This document shows positions 22,099 through 33,559 of a stretch of DNA of 64,000 bases, one piece after another. A program made the translations under genes and the position numbers. Source of the DNA: an uncultured Clostridium sp. (GTDB lineage: Bacteria; Bacillota; Clostridia; TANB77; CAG-508); the NCBI GenBank assembly GCA_948470605.1, contig CAOKPI010000004.1:1-64000 (forward strand), read 5' to 3'. Each line of letters starts with the position of its first letter. Position 1 is the stretch's first letter. Below the pieces are notes generated by a model that ran no database searches, was not told the origin of the DNA, and was given only the letters and a program-made list of their open reading frames with translations.

Positions 22099-22971
22099 TT
22101 ATAATACAATATCTCTTTTTAATAATTGATTTTCAACGACTCCGATTCCTATAAAAATATCATTATGATAAATTCGATAATTTCCATCTTTTATTTTTTG
22201 TGTTAATCTAACACCATTTAAAAACAATTGTAACTTTCTATCATCTAAATGGATAGACCCATTTTCTTGAAACAACTTTTCTAACGTAATAAAATGTCGT
22301 TCTACAAATTTCGTATCTTGTATATTTTTCTCTAATTCATCCATGTCTACTGCATCTGCTATCTTGAAATCTCCTACTTGCATTCGATTTAAGCAAGACA
22401 TGTAACCAACCGTTCCCAATCTCTCTGCGATATCTTCACACAAACTCCTAATATAAGTACCTTTCGAGCATGCCACTCGAAATTGAATTTGTTTTTGTTT
22501 TTCCTCTATTTGTTGTAATTCCATATGATAAATTTCAATTTGTCTTGGTTGTATTTCTACAGTTTGTCCCTTTCGAGCATACTCATACAATTTTTTTCCT
22601 TTTACTTTAATAGCCGAATACATTGGTGGAACTTGTTCTTGTTTTCCTAAGAAACTTTTCAAGATTTCTTCTATGTTTTCCTTTTGAAAAATAGTTTGAG
22701 GTACCTCTTTTTTTTCTATAATAGCACCTTCTGAATCTGCTGTATCTGTTTTACCCCCCAATGTTAATGTTACATCATATATCTTATCATGATTGACTAA
22801 ATATTTTGAACATAAAGTTCCTTTTCCTATTAATAATGGCAACACCCCAGTTGCCATTGGATCTAATGTTCCTGTATGTCCTACTTTTTCATGAAATATC
22901 TTTTTTGCTTTTTGTACAATATCATGTGATGTACAATTTTTTGGTTTATTGATAATTATGATTCCATCCAT
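22099..22971 (-). CDS. truB: tRNA pseudouridine(55) synthase
   Basis: GIIIINKPKNCTSHDIV, KVGHTGTLDPMATGVLPL, CSKGTYIRSLCEDI. Confidence 0.95.
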   Translation of the reverse strand: MDGIIIINKPKNCTSHDIVQKAKKIFHEKVGHTGTLDPMATGVLPLLIGKGTLCSKYLVNHDKIYDVTLTLGGKTDTADSEGAIIEKKEVPQTIFQKENIEEILKSFLGKQEQVPPMYSAIKVKGKKLYEYARKGQTVEIQPRQIEIYHMELQQIEEKQKQIQFRVACSKGTYIRSLCEDIAERLGTVGYMSCLNRMQVGDFKIADAVDMDELEKNIQDTKFVERHFITLEKLFQENGSIHLDDRKLQLFLNGVRLTQKIKDGNYRIYHNDIFIGIGVVENQLLKRDIVL

Positions 22972-23912
22972 TTTTTTATTTCTTTCATTAATTTTTCTTT
23001 TACTTCTTGTATGGTTCCTTTCACTAATGCTCCTGCTGCCCTTGCATGACCTCCACCACCAAATAATAAGCAGATATCAGATACATTGATACCATCTTCC
23101 GAACGTAACGATACTTTGTAAACATCCTCATCCTCTTTTTGTCTAATAAAGATAGCTACTTGCACTCCTTCAATATCTTTTCCAATATTCACTAATCCGT
23201 CATGGTCTCCTGATTCTGCATTAACTTCTCGTTCATCTTGAGATGTCATATAACTAAAAGAAACTTTTCCATCTTCTAGCAATTCCATTCTATCGATTAC
23301 TCTTTTGGTTAATTCAAAATTTGCTTTTGTCTTGGTTCCCATTGTTCTTTTATAAATATCGGGAATATCTACCCCTACTCGAATCAATTCAGCTGTATAT
23401 TCAAAAGTATCTGGTGTAATGCCACTATAACGAAAACCACCTGTATCTGTGATAATTCCTGTCATAATACAAGTTCCTATTTCTTTTGTGATTGTAACAC
23501 CAAAATATTCTGCCATACTGATTAATATTTCACAACAAGCTGGTGATGCTGGATTGACATAGTTTAAATCTCCATACATATTATTACTTCCATGATGGTC
23601 AATTACAATTGTCTTTTGAGCATTTTCAAAATACTCATTTTTTGCCAATCTCTTTAAATTACCACAATCTACTAATATGGCCAAATCATATTTCTTTCTT
23701 TCAGAGTCCATTTTAATGTCATTAGCTGATGGCAAAAATTGAAACATTCTTGGATATTCTGGAATGATGACATCTGATTGCTTATTTAGTTCTTGTAACA
23801 TTAATTTCATAGCTAAGCTACTCCCCATAGCATCTCCATCTGGTGACTCATGGGTTAAAATAACGATACTTTCTGCTTTTTTTATTTCTTCTAAAATTTC
23901 ATCTAAAGTCAT
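22956..23912 (-). CDS. nrnA: DHH/DHHA1 phosphoesterase, NrnA-type
   Basis: THESPDGDAMGSSLA, VIDHHGSNNMYGDLNYVNP, GGGGHARAAGA. Confidence 0.92.
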   Translation of the reverse strand: MTLDEILEEIKKAESIVILTHESPDGDAMGSSLAMKLMLQELNKQSDVIIPEYPRMFQFLPSANDIKMDSERKKYDLAILVDCGNLKRLAKNEYFENAQKTIVIDHHGSNNMYGDLNYVNPASPACCEILISMAEYFGVTITKEIGTCIMTGIITDTGGFRYSGITPDTFEYTAELIRVGVDIPDIYKRTMGTKTKANFELTKRVIDRMELLEDGKVSFSYMTSQDEREVNAESGDHDGLVNIGKDIEGVQVAIFIRQKEDEDVYKVSLRSEDGINVSDICLLFGGGGHARAAGALVKGTIQEVKEKLMKEIKKWMES

Positions 23913-23950
23913 TTTCTTTCCTCCTAATTTATTTCATTCGTTATGAAAAA

Positions 23951-24111
23951 GTTAATATCATTTTTAAAATGCATATTGAAAGTAATTGAATTAGAAATTC
24001 TTTATTAATTTTATGGAAAGTGTTCAAGCCTGTCTTGGAAGGGAGCCATAAAATTGATTTAGAATTTCTATGATAATTAGCTTGAATGAGCATTTTAAAA
24101 ATTATATTAAC
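23951..24111. repeat. Rod-like fold-back element between nrnA and rbfA
   Basis: GTTAATATCATTTTTAAAATGC / GCATTTTAAAAATTATATTAAC with nested AATTAGAAATTCT and AATTTTATGG stems. Confidence 0.8.
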
Positions 24112-24135
24112 TGATTTTAAAATTACGAATTGAAA

Positions 24136-24504
24136 TTAATCCTCTTTCTTAGGCATAATCTCCTTCAATATCGTATCTATCTTTGCCCCATATTCCAATG
24201 AATCATCCAACTCAAAAACTAACTCTGGTGTATTTCTCAAATTGACTCTTTTCGCTAATTCGCTTCTAATAAAACCAGATGATTTTTTAAGTCCTGCTAA
24301 CGTATCTTTTAAGTTCTTTGCATTTAATATACTAACATATACTCTAGCATATTTAAGGTCATTACTAACTTTTACTTTTGTCACACTAATTAAACCTGTC
24401 ACATTCGGATTTTTTAGCTCATAACCAATAATTTGACTCAGCTCTTTTCTATATTCTTCTTCAATACGACCTAATCTTGCTTGGTTCTCTGGCATTTTAT
24501 TCAC
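24136..24504 (-). CDS. rbfA: 30S ribosome-binding factor A
   Basis: RIEEEYRKELSQIIGYELKNPNVTGLISVTKVKVSNDLKYARVYVS. Confidence 0.93.
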   Translation of the reverse strand: MNKMPENQARLGRIEEEYRKELSQIIGYELKNPNVTGLISVTKVKVSNDLKYARVYVSILNAKNLKDTLAGLKKSSGFIRSELAKRVNLRNTPELVFELDDSLEYGAKIDTILKEIMPKKED

Positions 24505-24518
24505 TCTCCTTTTCTAAA

Positions 24519-24641
24519 AAACGAAGCAAAAGTAGTATATTGCACCTTTTTGTCATGAATGGCAAGCTGAAGGTGTACGTAAGTACATCGAAGTTTGCAA
24601 TTCATGGCGAAAATGCGCAAGATGCTGCTTTTCATTCGTTT
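24519..24641. repeat. Rod-like fold-back element between rbfA and infB
   Basis: AAACGAAGCAAAAGTAGTATATTGC pairs (with G-U) with GCAAGATGCTGCTTTTCATTCGTTT; nested CATGAATGGCAAGCT / AGTTTGCAATTCATG and GGTGTAC-GTAA-GTACATC. Confidence 0.8.
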
Positions 24642-24645
24642 TAAC

Positions 24646-27519
24646 CTATCTAGAAATTTCCTCCATAACATACACCTCAATCGTATCGCCTTCTTTGATA
24701 TCGTTGTAATCCTCAATCTGCATACCACACTCAAAGCCTTTGCCGACTTCTTTCACCTCGTCCTTAAATCTCTTCAAAGTTGCTAAATGTCCATCATGAA
24801 TAACCACATTCTCACGAATCACTCTCACGCCTGCATTTCTCTCTACTTTTCCGCTTAAAACGTAGCCACCTGCAATGGTTCCAACATTAGAAATTCTAAA
24901 GGTTTGTCTTACTTCCACATTTCCAATTACTTTTTCTTCAAATTCTGGGTCTAGCATTCCTTTCATAGCAGCTTCTACATCTTCAATAGCTTGGTAAATA
25001 ATAGAATATTGTTTAATTTCTACTTCATCTTTTTCTGCCATTTCTTTTGCCATATTGTCTGGTCTTACATTAAAGGCAATGATAATAGCATTCGATACTT
25101 TAGCAAGGGTAACATCTGATTGATTAACAGCCCCTGCTGCTGCATGAATTACTTTGACTCTAACTTCTTCATTGGCTAGTTTTTCTAAGGATTGTTTTAC
25201 TGCTTCTACAGAACCTTGTACATCTGCTTTAACAATTAAGTTTAATACTTTTAGATTTCCTTCTTCCATTTGGCTAAATAAGTTATCTAAAGTTACTTTT
25301 GTTGTAGCATTCATAGCTTTTTCTCTTTCTTGACGTTTTCTTTTTTCAATTAAATGTTTTGCCATTTTTTCATTCTTAACCTCATAGAAAGTATCTCCTG
25401 CTGATGGTACTTCTGTTAGTCCCATAATTTCTACTGGTGTAGAAGGTCCAGCTGCTTTTACATTCTTACCTTTGTCATCTTTCATGGCTCTGATTCTACC
25501 AATGGAAGAACCTACTACAATGGTATCTCCCACATCTAGCGTTCCTCTTTGTACTAACATCGTAGCAATCGCACCTTTTGCTTTGTCTAGTCTTGCTTCG
25601 ATGACTGTTCCTTTGGATTGTTTATTTGGATTTGCTTTTAATTCTAATACATCGGCTTCTAATAATACCATTTCTAATAATTGGTCAATATTTTCATTTT
25701 TCTTAGCAGAGATTGGCACAAAAATAGTGTCTCCTCCCCATTCTTCTGGTACCAATTCATAGGCCATTAATTCTTGTTTTACTTTATCCATATTGGCATC
25801 TGGTAAATCCATTTTATTGACTGCTACAATAATTGGTATTTCTGCTGATTTAGCATGATTAATGGCTTCTATGGTTTGTGGTTTTACCCCATCATTAGCA
25901 GCCACGACTAAAATAGCAATATCGGTAATTTGAGCACCTCTTGCTCTCATGGCTGTAAATGCTTCATGTCCTGGTGTATCTAAGAAAGTAATTTCTCTGT
26001 CTTTTACTTTTACTTTATACGCACCAATGGCTTGGGTAATACCTCCTGCTTCTCCTTCAATTACATTGGTTTTTCTTACCGCATCCAAAAGTGAAGTTTT
26101 TCCATGGTCTACGTGTCCCATAACAACAATAACTGGTGGTCTTGTCTCTAAGTCTTCTGCTCTGTCTTCTGAATCATCAAATAAAATATCCTCTTCTGTT
26201 ACCGTTTCTTTTTTCGTAGCATTGATTCCAAATTCTTGTGCAATCAGATAAGCTGTATCAAAATCAACTTCATTATTGATAGATGCCATGATTCCATAAC
26301 CTAATAATTTTTTGATAACTTCTGCTGTTGTTTTTTTCATTTCAGCTGCAAAGTCTTTTACTGTAATGGTTTCTGGAATCTCAATATCCGTTAATTTGAA
26401 TATTTTTTGTTTAGTTCTTTCTTCTTGATTTTTGTTGTTTCTCTTCTTGCCTCTTCTTCCACGCTCTGTTGTTAAATCATAGTAATCTAACATACCGCCA
26501 TCTTGGTCATCAAACATATTGGATAAACGATTGGTTTGTTTTAGATTTTTTAATTTACCTTCATCAAAATCATTTCCTGCATTATTTCTTCTGGTTTTAG
26601 ATTTCTTATTGGTTCTATTTTCATCAAATTTATTACTTCTTTGTTTGTCTTGCCCTCTGTTGTATTCTCTTACAGTTTCTTTCTCTCCTGTCTCTACCGC
26701 CATAATATTTTTGATGTTTTTCTCAATTCCCTTTTCATCTAATGGTCTTCTTCCATATCTTTCCCCATTATTTCTATTATTATTAAATCTATTATTACCA
26801 TTGTTATTATAATTTCCTCTATTATCATTATGGTTTCTGTTAAAATTATTATTTCTGTAATTGTTATTTGGGTTGTTTTGATTTCTATTTCTATTATTAT
26901 AGTTATTATTTCTATTGTCTCTATTTTGATTAAATGGTCTATCTGTATTTCTGGTTTTAGGGGCTTCCTTTGTTTGTACTCTTTGTGTTACTGGCTCTTG
27001 TTTCTTTTCTACGTTCGTTTTAACAGGTTCTACTTTTGGTTGTACCTCTTCTTTAACTGGCTCCTCCTGTTTTGGTTCTTCTTTTTTAAGGCCAAATAAT
27101 TCACTAACCGTCATTGGTTTATTTGGTTTATTACGATAAACGATATTATAATCTTTGTTTTGTCTTCTTTCTACAAAACCAACATTATTTTTCTTCCCTT
27201 CTTTTTTCACTATTTCTGTTTTCTTTTCTGGTTCTTCTTGTGCTATAATAACTTCTCTTCTAATGATAACAGGTGCTTTTTCTTCTTTTTTCACATCTTT
27301 TTCTTTTTTCACGTTTTTATCCTTTTCTTCCTTCTTTTTTCCATCTTTTTTTGTCAATGCACTTTCTATTTTCTTTGCTTCATCTTCCCCTACTGCACTT
27401 AAATGACTTTTTACGTCTATCTTTAATTTAGTTGCTACATCTAATATTTCTTTACTGGCTAAGCCTAATTTCTTTGCAATTTCATGTATTTTAATCTTAC
27501 CCAATAAGTTCACCCCCAT
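24646..27519 (-). CDS. infB: Translation initiation factor IF-2
   Basis: [35 protein letters not shown], low-complexity Asn/Arg N-terminal region. Confidence 0.97.
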   Translation of the reverse strand: MGVNLLGKIKIHEIAKKLGLASKEILDVATKLKIDVKSHLSAVGEDEAKKIESALTKKDGKKKEEKDKNVKKEKDVKKEEKAPVIIRREVIIAQEEPEKKTEIVKKEGKKNNVGFVERRQNKDYNIVYRNKPNKPMTVSELFGLKKEEPKQEEPVKEEVQPKVEPVKTNVEKKQEPVTQRVQTKEAPKTRNTDRPFNQNRDNRNNNYNNRNRNQNNPNNNYRNNNFNRNHNDNRGNYNNNGNNRFNNNRNNGERYGRRPLDEKGIEKNIKNIMAVETGEKETVREYNRGQDKQRSNKFDENRTNKKSKTRRNNAGNDFDEGKLKNLKQTNRLSNMFDDQDGGMLDYYDLTTERGRRGKKRNNKNQEERTKQKIFKLTDIEIPETITVKDFAAEMKKTTAEVIKKLLGYGIMASINNEVDFDTAYLIAQEFGINATKKETVTEEDILFDDSEDRAEDLETRPPVIVVMGHVDHGKTSLLDAVRKTNVIEGEAGGITQAIGAYKVKVKDREITFLDTPGHEAFTAMRARGAQITDIAILVVAANDGVKPQTIEAINHAKSAEIPIIVAVNKMDLPDANMDKVKQELMAYELVPEEWGGDTIFVPISAKKNENIDQLLEMVLLEADVLELKANPNKQSKGTVIEARLDKAKGAIATMLVQRGTLDVGDTIVVGSSIGRIRAMKDDKGKNVKAAGPSTPVEIMGLTEVPSAGDTFYEVKNEKMAKHLIEKRKRQEREKAMNATTKVTLDNLFSQMEEGNLKVLNLIVKADVQGSVEAVKQSLEKLANEEVRVKVIHAAAGAVNQSDVTLAKVSNAIIIAFNVRPDNMAKEMAEKDEVEIKQYSIIYQAIEDVEAAMKGMLDPEFEEKVIGNVEVRQTFRISNVGTIAGGYVLSGKVERNAGVRVIRENVVIHDGHLATLKRFKDEVKEVGKGFECGMQIEDYNDIKEGDTIEVYVMEEISR

Positions 27520-27817
27520 TATTTATTTTTTGTATTTCGCTTGCTAAATGACTATCTTCTATTCCAATAATTGCTTTATTGGACTTTCCAATGGCTTTGC
27601 TCAAAATTTCAATCTCCCCTTCTATGATAATTGGTATCTCATATTCGTAACTTATGTTTCTAAATTTGTCTTTGGTTCTATCAGATGCATCCTTTGCTAC
27701 TATGATTAAGTAAACTTTTTTCTTTTTGATTTGTAACGCCACACTATCTGCTCCAAAACAAACTTTTCTAGCTCTTGCTGCTAACCCCATTAAACCTAAT
27801 ATTTTATTATCAATCAA
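27497..27817 (-). CDS. L7Ae/L30e-family protein (YlxQ-like)
   Basis: [47 protein letters not shown]. Confidence 0.85.
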   Translation of the reverse strand: MIDNKILGLMGLAARARKVCFGADSVALQIKKKKVYLIIVAKDASDRTKDKFRNISYEYEIPIIIEGEIEILSKAIGKSNKAIIGIEDSHLASEIQKINNGGELIG

Positions 27818-28070
27818 GAATCACACCTCTTAAATTTTCATAAATTTCTTCTGATATTTTACTATCTAATATTTTTTCTAATCTTTTGGATTTGATGACT
27901 TTTTCTAAGCATTGTATATCATCACATAAGTAAGCACCTCTACCTTCTTGTTTTCCCGTTCTATCAATACTGATTTCATTTTCTTTATTTTTTACAATTC
28001 GAATCAATTCTTTTTTATCCTTTTTGCTATTACATCCCATACAAGTTCTCTGTGGTTGATTTTTTATCAT
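27810..28070 (-). CDS. YlxR/RnpM family
   Basis: RTCMGCNSKKDKKELIRIVKNK..DRTGKQEGRGAYLC. Confidence 0.9.
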   Translation of the reverse strand: MIKNQPQRTCMGCNSKKDKKELIRIVKNKENEISIDRTGKQEGRGAYLCDDIQCLEKVIKSKRLEKILDSKISEEIYENLRGVILD

Positions 28071-28141
28071 TTTTATTCCTTTCTTCGCTTGGAATTCAAG
28101 CGATGTGTCCTTCCTTTTATTGTATGTCTATATTATTTCGC

Positions 28142-29293
28142 TTATTCTTCGTTCTCTGGTTGTGCTTCTTCTACAATTTCATTTACTGGTTCTTCTAATG
28201 TTTCTTCTACTTCTTGATTTTGTGCATTCATTAACATTTCTCTAAATTGTGTTTCTGACTTAATATCTATTTTCCAATTTGTCAATCTAGCTGCTAATCT
28301 TGCATTTTGTCCTGATTTTCCAATGGCTAATGATAATTGGTCATCTGGAACAATGACTTGAGCAAATTTTTCCTCTTCCTTAATATCCACTGCCAATATT
28401 TGAGCTGGAAGTAAAGCAGAAGCAATATAAATAGATGGGTCTTCATTCCATTCAATAACATCAATTTTTTCTCCATTTAATTCATTGATTACATTTTGAA
28501 TTCTAACTCCCTTTTGTCCAACACAAGAACCCACTGGGTCAATATTAGGGTCTGGCGAATATACCGCTACTTTGCTTCTATATCCTGGGTCTCTGGAAAC
28601 ACTCTTGATTTCGATTACTCCCTCATAAATTTCTGGTATTTCGAATTCTAATAATTTTCTTACAAAATCAGGATGACTTCTAGATACAATTACTTGTGGT
28701 GCGCCTTTTGCACCTTTTTCCACTTCTAATACATATCCTTTTACTTTATCATTGACATGATAATGCTCGGTTGGAATCTGCTCTTTAGATGGCATAACCC
28801 CTTCTAACTTTCCTAAATCCATAACCACAATATTGTGGTCTGCTTTTTGAACTAAACCTGATACAATTTCTCCTTTTCTATCGTTAAATTCTGTATAAAT
28901 AATTTCTCTTTCTGCTTCTCTTAATTTTTGAATGATAACTTGCTTTGCTGTCTGTGCTGCAATTCTACCAAAATCTCTTGGCACAATTTCTATTTCAACC
29001 ATATCTCCTTCTTTATAATCTGGATTGATTTTTTGTGCTTCCTTCACATTAATTTGCACATCTTTGTCAGTTACCCTTTTCATTACTTTTTTTAAGGAAT
29101 ATACATGAGTAGCACCTGTTTTTTGATCCATTTGTACTTTTACATTTTCTAATGACTCAAAGTTTCTCTTATACGCTGTTACTAATGCTGTTTCGATGGA
29201 TTCTAATAAATACTCCTTCTGAATTCCCTTTTCCTTTTCTAATTCCTCCAATGCTAAAATTAATTCTTTGTTGTCAATTGCTTGCTCCTTCAT
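28142..29293 (-). CDS. nusA: Transcription termination/antitermination protein NusA
   Basis: S1-KH organisation: DPVGSCVGQKGVRIQNVINELNGEKIDVIEW, AIGKSGQNARLAARLTNWKIDI. Confidence 0.96.
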   Translation of the reverse strand: MKEQAIDNKELILALEELEKEKGIQKEYLLESIETALVTAYKRNFESLENVKVQMDQKTGATHVYSLKKVMKRVTDKDVQINVKEAQKINPDYKEGDMVEIEIVPRDFGRIAAQTAKQVIIQKLREAEREIIYTEFNDRKGEIVSGLVQKADHNIVVMDLGKLEGVMPSKEQIPTEHYHVNDKVKGYVLEVEKGAKGAPQVIVSRSHPDFVRKLLEFEIPEIYEGVIEIKSVSRDPGYRSKVAVYSPDPNIDPVGSCVGQKGVRIQNVINELNGEKIDVIEWNEDPSIYIASALLPAQILAVDIKEEEKFAQVIVPDDQLSLAIGKSGQNARLAARLTNWKIDIKSETQFREMLMNAQNQEVEETLEEPVNEIVEEAQPENEE

Positions 29294-29317
29294 TTTTTAA
29301 TCACTTTCCTTTCCTTT

Positions 29318-29837
29318 TTACCAATGATAAATTGTCTTTATTTGTGCTATATTTTTACGTTCGATTTCTATTTCTTCTGCTTCACTTTCTATGGTTAATA
29401 TTTCTTCTTTCCATCCTAACAGGATTCCTTGATATTCTTTTTTTCCGTCTTTCATCTTTTTTGAATAATTTAACTTGAATCTCTTTCCCTATATTTTGTT
29501 CGATATGCTTATTTTTTCTTAGTACTCTTTCAATGCCAGGTGAAGATACTTCCAGAAAGTATTGTTCTTTGATATAATCTGCTTCATCTAATAAATCATT
29601 AATCACATTATTTACTTTTTCGCAATCCTCTAAATCAATTCCTTCTGGTTTGTCTATCAGTATTCGTAAAAAATAATTTTTACCTTCTTTCGCATATTCT
29701 ACATCATATAAATCATATTCCATTTTTTCAATGGTTGGCTTGATTAAAGCCTCTACTCTTTCTTCTATACTTGCCAAATCTTCCTCCTTTATTAGGAGCT
29801 TGGGACATGGGGACGTAAATAATGTCCCTATCTCCAA
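29318..29837 (-). CDS. rimP: Ribosome maturation factor RimP, split by a +1 event at CGG 29445..29447
   Basis: ORF 29382..29837 ends abnormally. Skipping the C gives KKDER-G-KKEYQGILLGWKEEILTIESEAEEIEIERKNIAQIKTIYHW-stop at 29318. Confidence 0.9.
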
Positions 29838-29902
29838 ATTATTTAATTTGTTTATTTATGCTTAATTGGATTATAGGGACATTATCTACGTCCCCATGTC
29901 CC
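29802..29902. repeat. REPIN-like pair, family A
   Basis: gggacatggggacgtaaataatgtccc ... gggacattatctacgtccccatgtccc. Confidence 0.85.
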
Positions 29903-29920
29903 ATGTCCCAATCATTTCCC

Positions 29921-29953
29921 AAAAATCAAGAGTGGGATTTGTTCCCACTCTTG
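29921..29953 (-). terminator. Rho-independent terminator
   Basis: CAAGAGTGGGA..TCCCACTCTTG stem with T tract in minus orientation. Confidence 0.7.
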
Positions 29954-30022
29954 CTGTATTTTATGTTTCTTGTACTATTATACCCATTTTTTGGTATAAA
30001 TGCAAGCCTTTTTTCATATTTT

Positions 30023-31291
30023 TTAAACTTTTTCTAATATTTCCACTGTTTCTTCTGTTTCTCCAACATCACCAATCTTAATATCTCTAACATGATTGAT
30101 TTTTTCCCAAGTTGTTTCTCTTTTAAATAAACATTTAAAATTAATTACTAACCAAGACCCCATAAATAATGGATAACATACTAATCCTTTTAACATTGGC
30201 TTAATTGGTCGTCTATCTAATAACATAACAATTACTGCTGTTCCAATTGGTAGTAAAAAGGTTGGTACTAAATATCTTAATATATTAATCATTAATTCTA
30301 GTTCTGTCATTCCATTTCCTGCATACATTAAAAAATTAGTTCCTAATAATACTAATGTAATAATAAACATTGGTATACTACCTACAATATATAATAATCC
30401 ATCAAAATTCATCATCGTTTTATTTTCTTGTGCTGCTACTGCTAATTGTTTGGTATATTCCTTAATACATTGCATATGTCCTACTGTCCATCTGCTTCTT
30501 TGTGACCAACTTTGTTTAAATCCTACTGGTTGCTCATCATAAACGACAGCATCCGTTGCCCAACCTAATCTTTTTCCTTTGATAATTCTTTTTAAAGAAA
30601 ATTCAATGTCTTCTGTTAAAGTAACTGTTTTTAATCCGCCCTCTGGCTTGATAACATCGAATCTTACCATAAATCCTGTACCATTTAACAATGGTGATAA
30701 ACCTAAATTATATCTTGCTAAATGATAAAATCTGTGCATGGTCCAATAAAAGATAGCATATCCTGCTGTTATCCAACTATCAGTAGGATTTTTAATGTCT
30801 CTATAACCTTGTACAACATCTTCTCCTTGACATAATTTTTTATTCATATTCTTAATAAAATCTGGGTCTACAATGTTATCTGCATCAAATACAAAAAACG
30901 CATCATAAGGGGCATTTTCTTCTATTTTTTGTTGTAAAAACCAATCTAAAGCATGCCCTTTTGTTTTTTTGCTTGCATGATATCTTTCATATACAATAGC
31001 TCCTGCTTCTCTAGCTACTTGTGCTGTGTTATCTGTACAATTATCTGCAATCACATAAATATCGTATAATTCTTTGTTATAATTTTGCTTTTTTAAGCTT
31101 TCTACTAGATTCCCTACGACTGTTTCTTCATTATGTGCTGGTATAATTGCCATAAATCTATGGTCTTTGTTTATTTTTAGCGGTTTATCTTTTATTTTTA
31201 CTAAAGAACATAAACTTACCATGATTTGGTATAACCAAAATATCGTTATGGTCCATACAAGCGCTTCTCTTAGTATATATAAATAATCCAT
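30023..31291 (-). CDS. Glycosyltransferase family 2, membrane (poly-GlcNAc synthase/BcsA-like)
   Basis: AIIPAHNEETVVGNLVESLKKQNY, TLTEDIEFSLKRI, QRSRWTVGHMQCIKEY. Confidence 0.88.
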   Translation of the reverse strand: MDYLYILREALVWTITIFWLYQIMVSLCSLVKIKDKPLKINKDHRFMAIIPAHNEETVVGNLVESLKKQNYNKELYDIYVIADNCTDNTAQVAREAGAIVYERYHASKKTKGHALDWFLQQKIEENAPYDAFFVFDADNIVDPDFIKNMNKKLCQGEDVVQGYRDIKNPTDSWITAGYAIFYWTMHRFYHLARYNLGLSPLLNGTGFMVRFDVIKPEGGLKTVTLTEDIEFSLKRIIKGKRLGWATDAVVYDEQPVGFKQSWSQRSRWTVGHMQCIKEYTKQLAVAAQENKTMMNFDGLLYIVGSIPMFIITLVLLGTNFLMYAGNGMTELELMINILRYLVPTFLLPIGTAVIVMLLDRRPIKPMLKGLVCYPLFMGSWLVINFKCLFKRETTWEKINHVRDIKIGDVGETEETVEILEKV

Positions 31292-31491
31292 TTTTTTACC
31301 TCTCTTTTTAATATTATTTTTATAATAATATTATGCTACATCTACTATTATACTATTATAGTTAAAATTATGCAATGTTTTTTGAAAAATTTAATCTTTT
31401 TTTAATAACTATACAAAGCTATAAATTTTTACCAGCAAAGGATTCTATGTTTTTATGATATAACAAATCTGTTATGTAGTTACATCTAATT

Positions 31492-32625
31492 TTAAACAAA
31501 TTCTTCCCACACTAAATTAGCTACATCCATTCCTTTATTAGTCAATCGAATCCAATCGCCATCCACTACTAGCAAATCTTGCTTTACCAATTTTTCTATC
31601 TCTTCTCGAAACAAAAAAATGGGATTTTCCACAAACTTTTCTTTAAATTTTTGAATACTCACTCCTTCTATTTTTCGTAATCCTAATAACATATACTCTT
31701 TTTTCTGTTCTTCTAGAGTTTGCTTTTCTTGAATGGTTTTATCCCTAAAACTCCAAACTCCCGCTTCGGTAAAAGCAGAATTAGAATAGCGAATGCCATT
31801 TAGATAAGAATGAGCTGTGGCTCCTAATCCGATATATTCCTTTTGTTCCCAACAATTCCAGTTATGTTTAGATTCTTTCCCTTTTTTAGCAAAATTAGAT
31901 ATTTCATAATGCTTGTATCCATTTAATTCTAATGTATTTTTCACATACCAGTACATCTGTCTTTCTAGCTTTTCCTCTGGCAATTGTAATTCTCCTGTCG
32001 TAATCATTTTTTCCATTTTGGTATTCTCTTCTACAATTAGCGAATACACACTCACATGACTCGGATTCAATTTCTGGATTTCTTCTAATGTTTTCTTAAT
32101 ATCTTGAATGGTTTGATTCGGTAATCCTATCATAAGGTCTATGTTAACATTTTCAAAACCTATTTCTTTTACGAATTGATAAGCTTCTAGAAATTCTGCA
32201 TAACTATGAATTCTTCCTATCTGTTTTAGCAGGATATCATTGGTGCTTTGCAAACCAATACTAATTCGATTGATACCTGATTTCTTGTATGGTTCTAATT
32301 TTTCTCTAGTAACCGTTCCTGGATTGATTTCTATCGTAATTTCTATGTCCTCAAATTTGGTTTCGTTGTTTTTTAATTTTGTTTTTAGCTTTTCTAATAA
32401 TTGTCCAATATATTTTTCATGAATAAAAGAAGGCGTTCCTCCCCCTATATAAATGGTTGTAACATCATAATTAGTGATATCATACTGTTCCATTTCTTCG
32501 CTTACTTCTTGTATGTAGTTCTCCACTTGACCACATTGGTCTGTATAAGATACAAAGTCACAATAATAACATTTACTTTTACAAAATGGAATATGGATAT
32601 AAATCCCTAACTCTTTATTTTTCAT
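31492..32625 (-). CDS. hemW: Radical SAM HemW-type protein
   Basis: IYIHIPFCKSKCYYCDFVSY, YIGGGTPSFI. Confidence 0.93.
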   Translation of the reverse strand: MKNKELGIYIHIPFCKSKCYYCDFVSYTDQCGQVENYIQEVSEEMEQYDITNYDVTTIYIGGGTPSFIHEKYIGQLLEKLKTKLKNNETKFEDIEITIEINPGTVTREKLEPYKKSGINRISIGLQSTNDILLKQIGRIHSYAEFLEAYQFVKEIGFENVNIDLMIGLPNQTIQDIKKTLEEIQKLNPSHVSVYSLIVEENTKMEKMITTGELQLPEEKLERQMYWYVKNTLELNGYKHYEISNFAKKGKESKHNWNCWEQKEYIGLGATAHSYLNGIRYSNSAFTEAGVWSFRDKTIQEKQTLEEQKKEYMLLGLRKIEGVSIQKFKEKFVENPIFLFREEIEKLVKQDLLVVDGDWIRLTNKGMDVANLVWEEFV

Positions 32626-33476
32626 CTGCTATCTCCATAATTTTTTTTAATCGATAATTCACTCCTGATTTGCCGATTGGTTCTTTTAATAATTTTCCTA
32701 ATTCAATTAATGGCATATCTGGATTTTCTAATCGTAACCTGGCAATCTCTTTTAAATTTTCCTCTAATTTTTGAAATTTTCCTGTTTCTTGTAGTTTTTT
32801 GATAGCCGCAATTTGTTGAATGGAAGCATTGATGGTTTTATTTAAATTGGCTGTTTCACAATTCACCAATCGATTGACTTTCCCTCTCATTTCTTTTTGG
32901 ATTCGAATATCTTCAAATTGCATAACGGCTTTACCTGCTCCTATTAGGGCTAAAAATTTTGAAATTTCTTCGCCTTCTTTGATATAAATAGATAATTGAA
33001 AAGTTTTTACACAGATTCCCAATGTTTGCAATATGTTTACTAATTTATCTCGGTTTTGCTGATTGCTTACATTGATTTCTAAATGATATTCCTTTTCTGG
33101 ATTATTAACCGAACCTGACCCCATGAAAGCCCCTCTCACAATTGCCTTCCCATTTTCTTCTTTCCCATTCGTTTCAGATGTTAAATAGATTTCTTTATTT
33201 TGTATGAGAACCATGTCTATGTCTTTTCTTTTAACGGTAATGACAAATATTTTTCCGTGATATGTCTATTTTATGGTTAATCTCTAAATTGGATAAGAGC
33301 TTAGAAAAGCGATTAATGTTATAATCACTTTCTGTTGAAAACTTAATTTCTCTCTGATTGACTACATTGGTATTTCCAGATATTAAATATCCTATTAATT
33401 CATTTTTTACCAATTCGTTGTTGGATAAGTTACTATTTTTATTTAATTCTTGCTTAATATCAGAAGAAAATGACAT
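32615..33476 (-). CDS. whiA: WhiA-family DNA-binding protein, split by a +1 event at CGG 33255..33257
   Basis: ORFs 33231..33476 (SFSSDIKQEL) and 32615..33214 (RGAFMGSGSVNNPEKEYHLEI) join as KIDIS-G-KIFVITVKRKDIDMVLIQNKE. Confidence 0.9.
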
Positions 33477-33559
33477 CTTACCTCTCCTCTTTTCTTTTAC
33501 TTGCTATTATTTAGTTTATAATATTTTTTATGAAATAACAAATCGTGGGGACCAACAAA

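Noticed and set aside
24501-24734. ORF 24501..24734 (-) as a gene
   Set aside because: It overlaps the infB 3' end in another frame and runs through the rod-like fold-back element.
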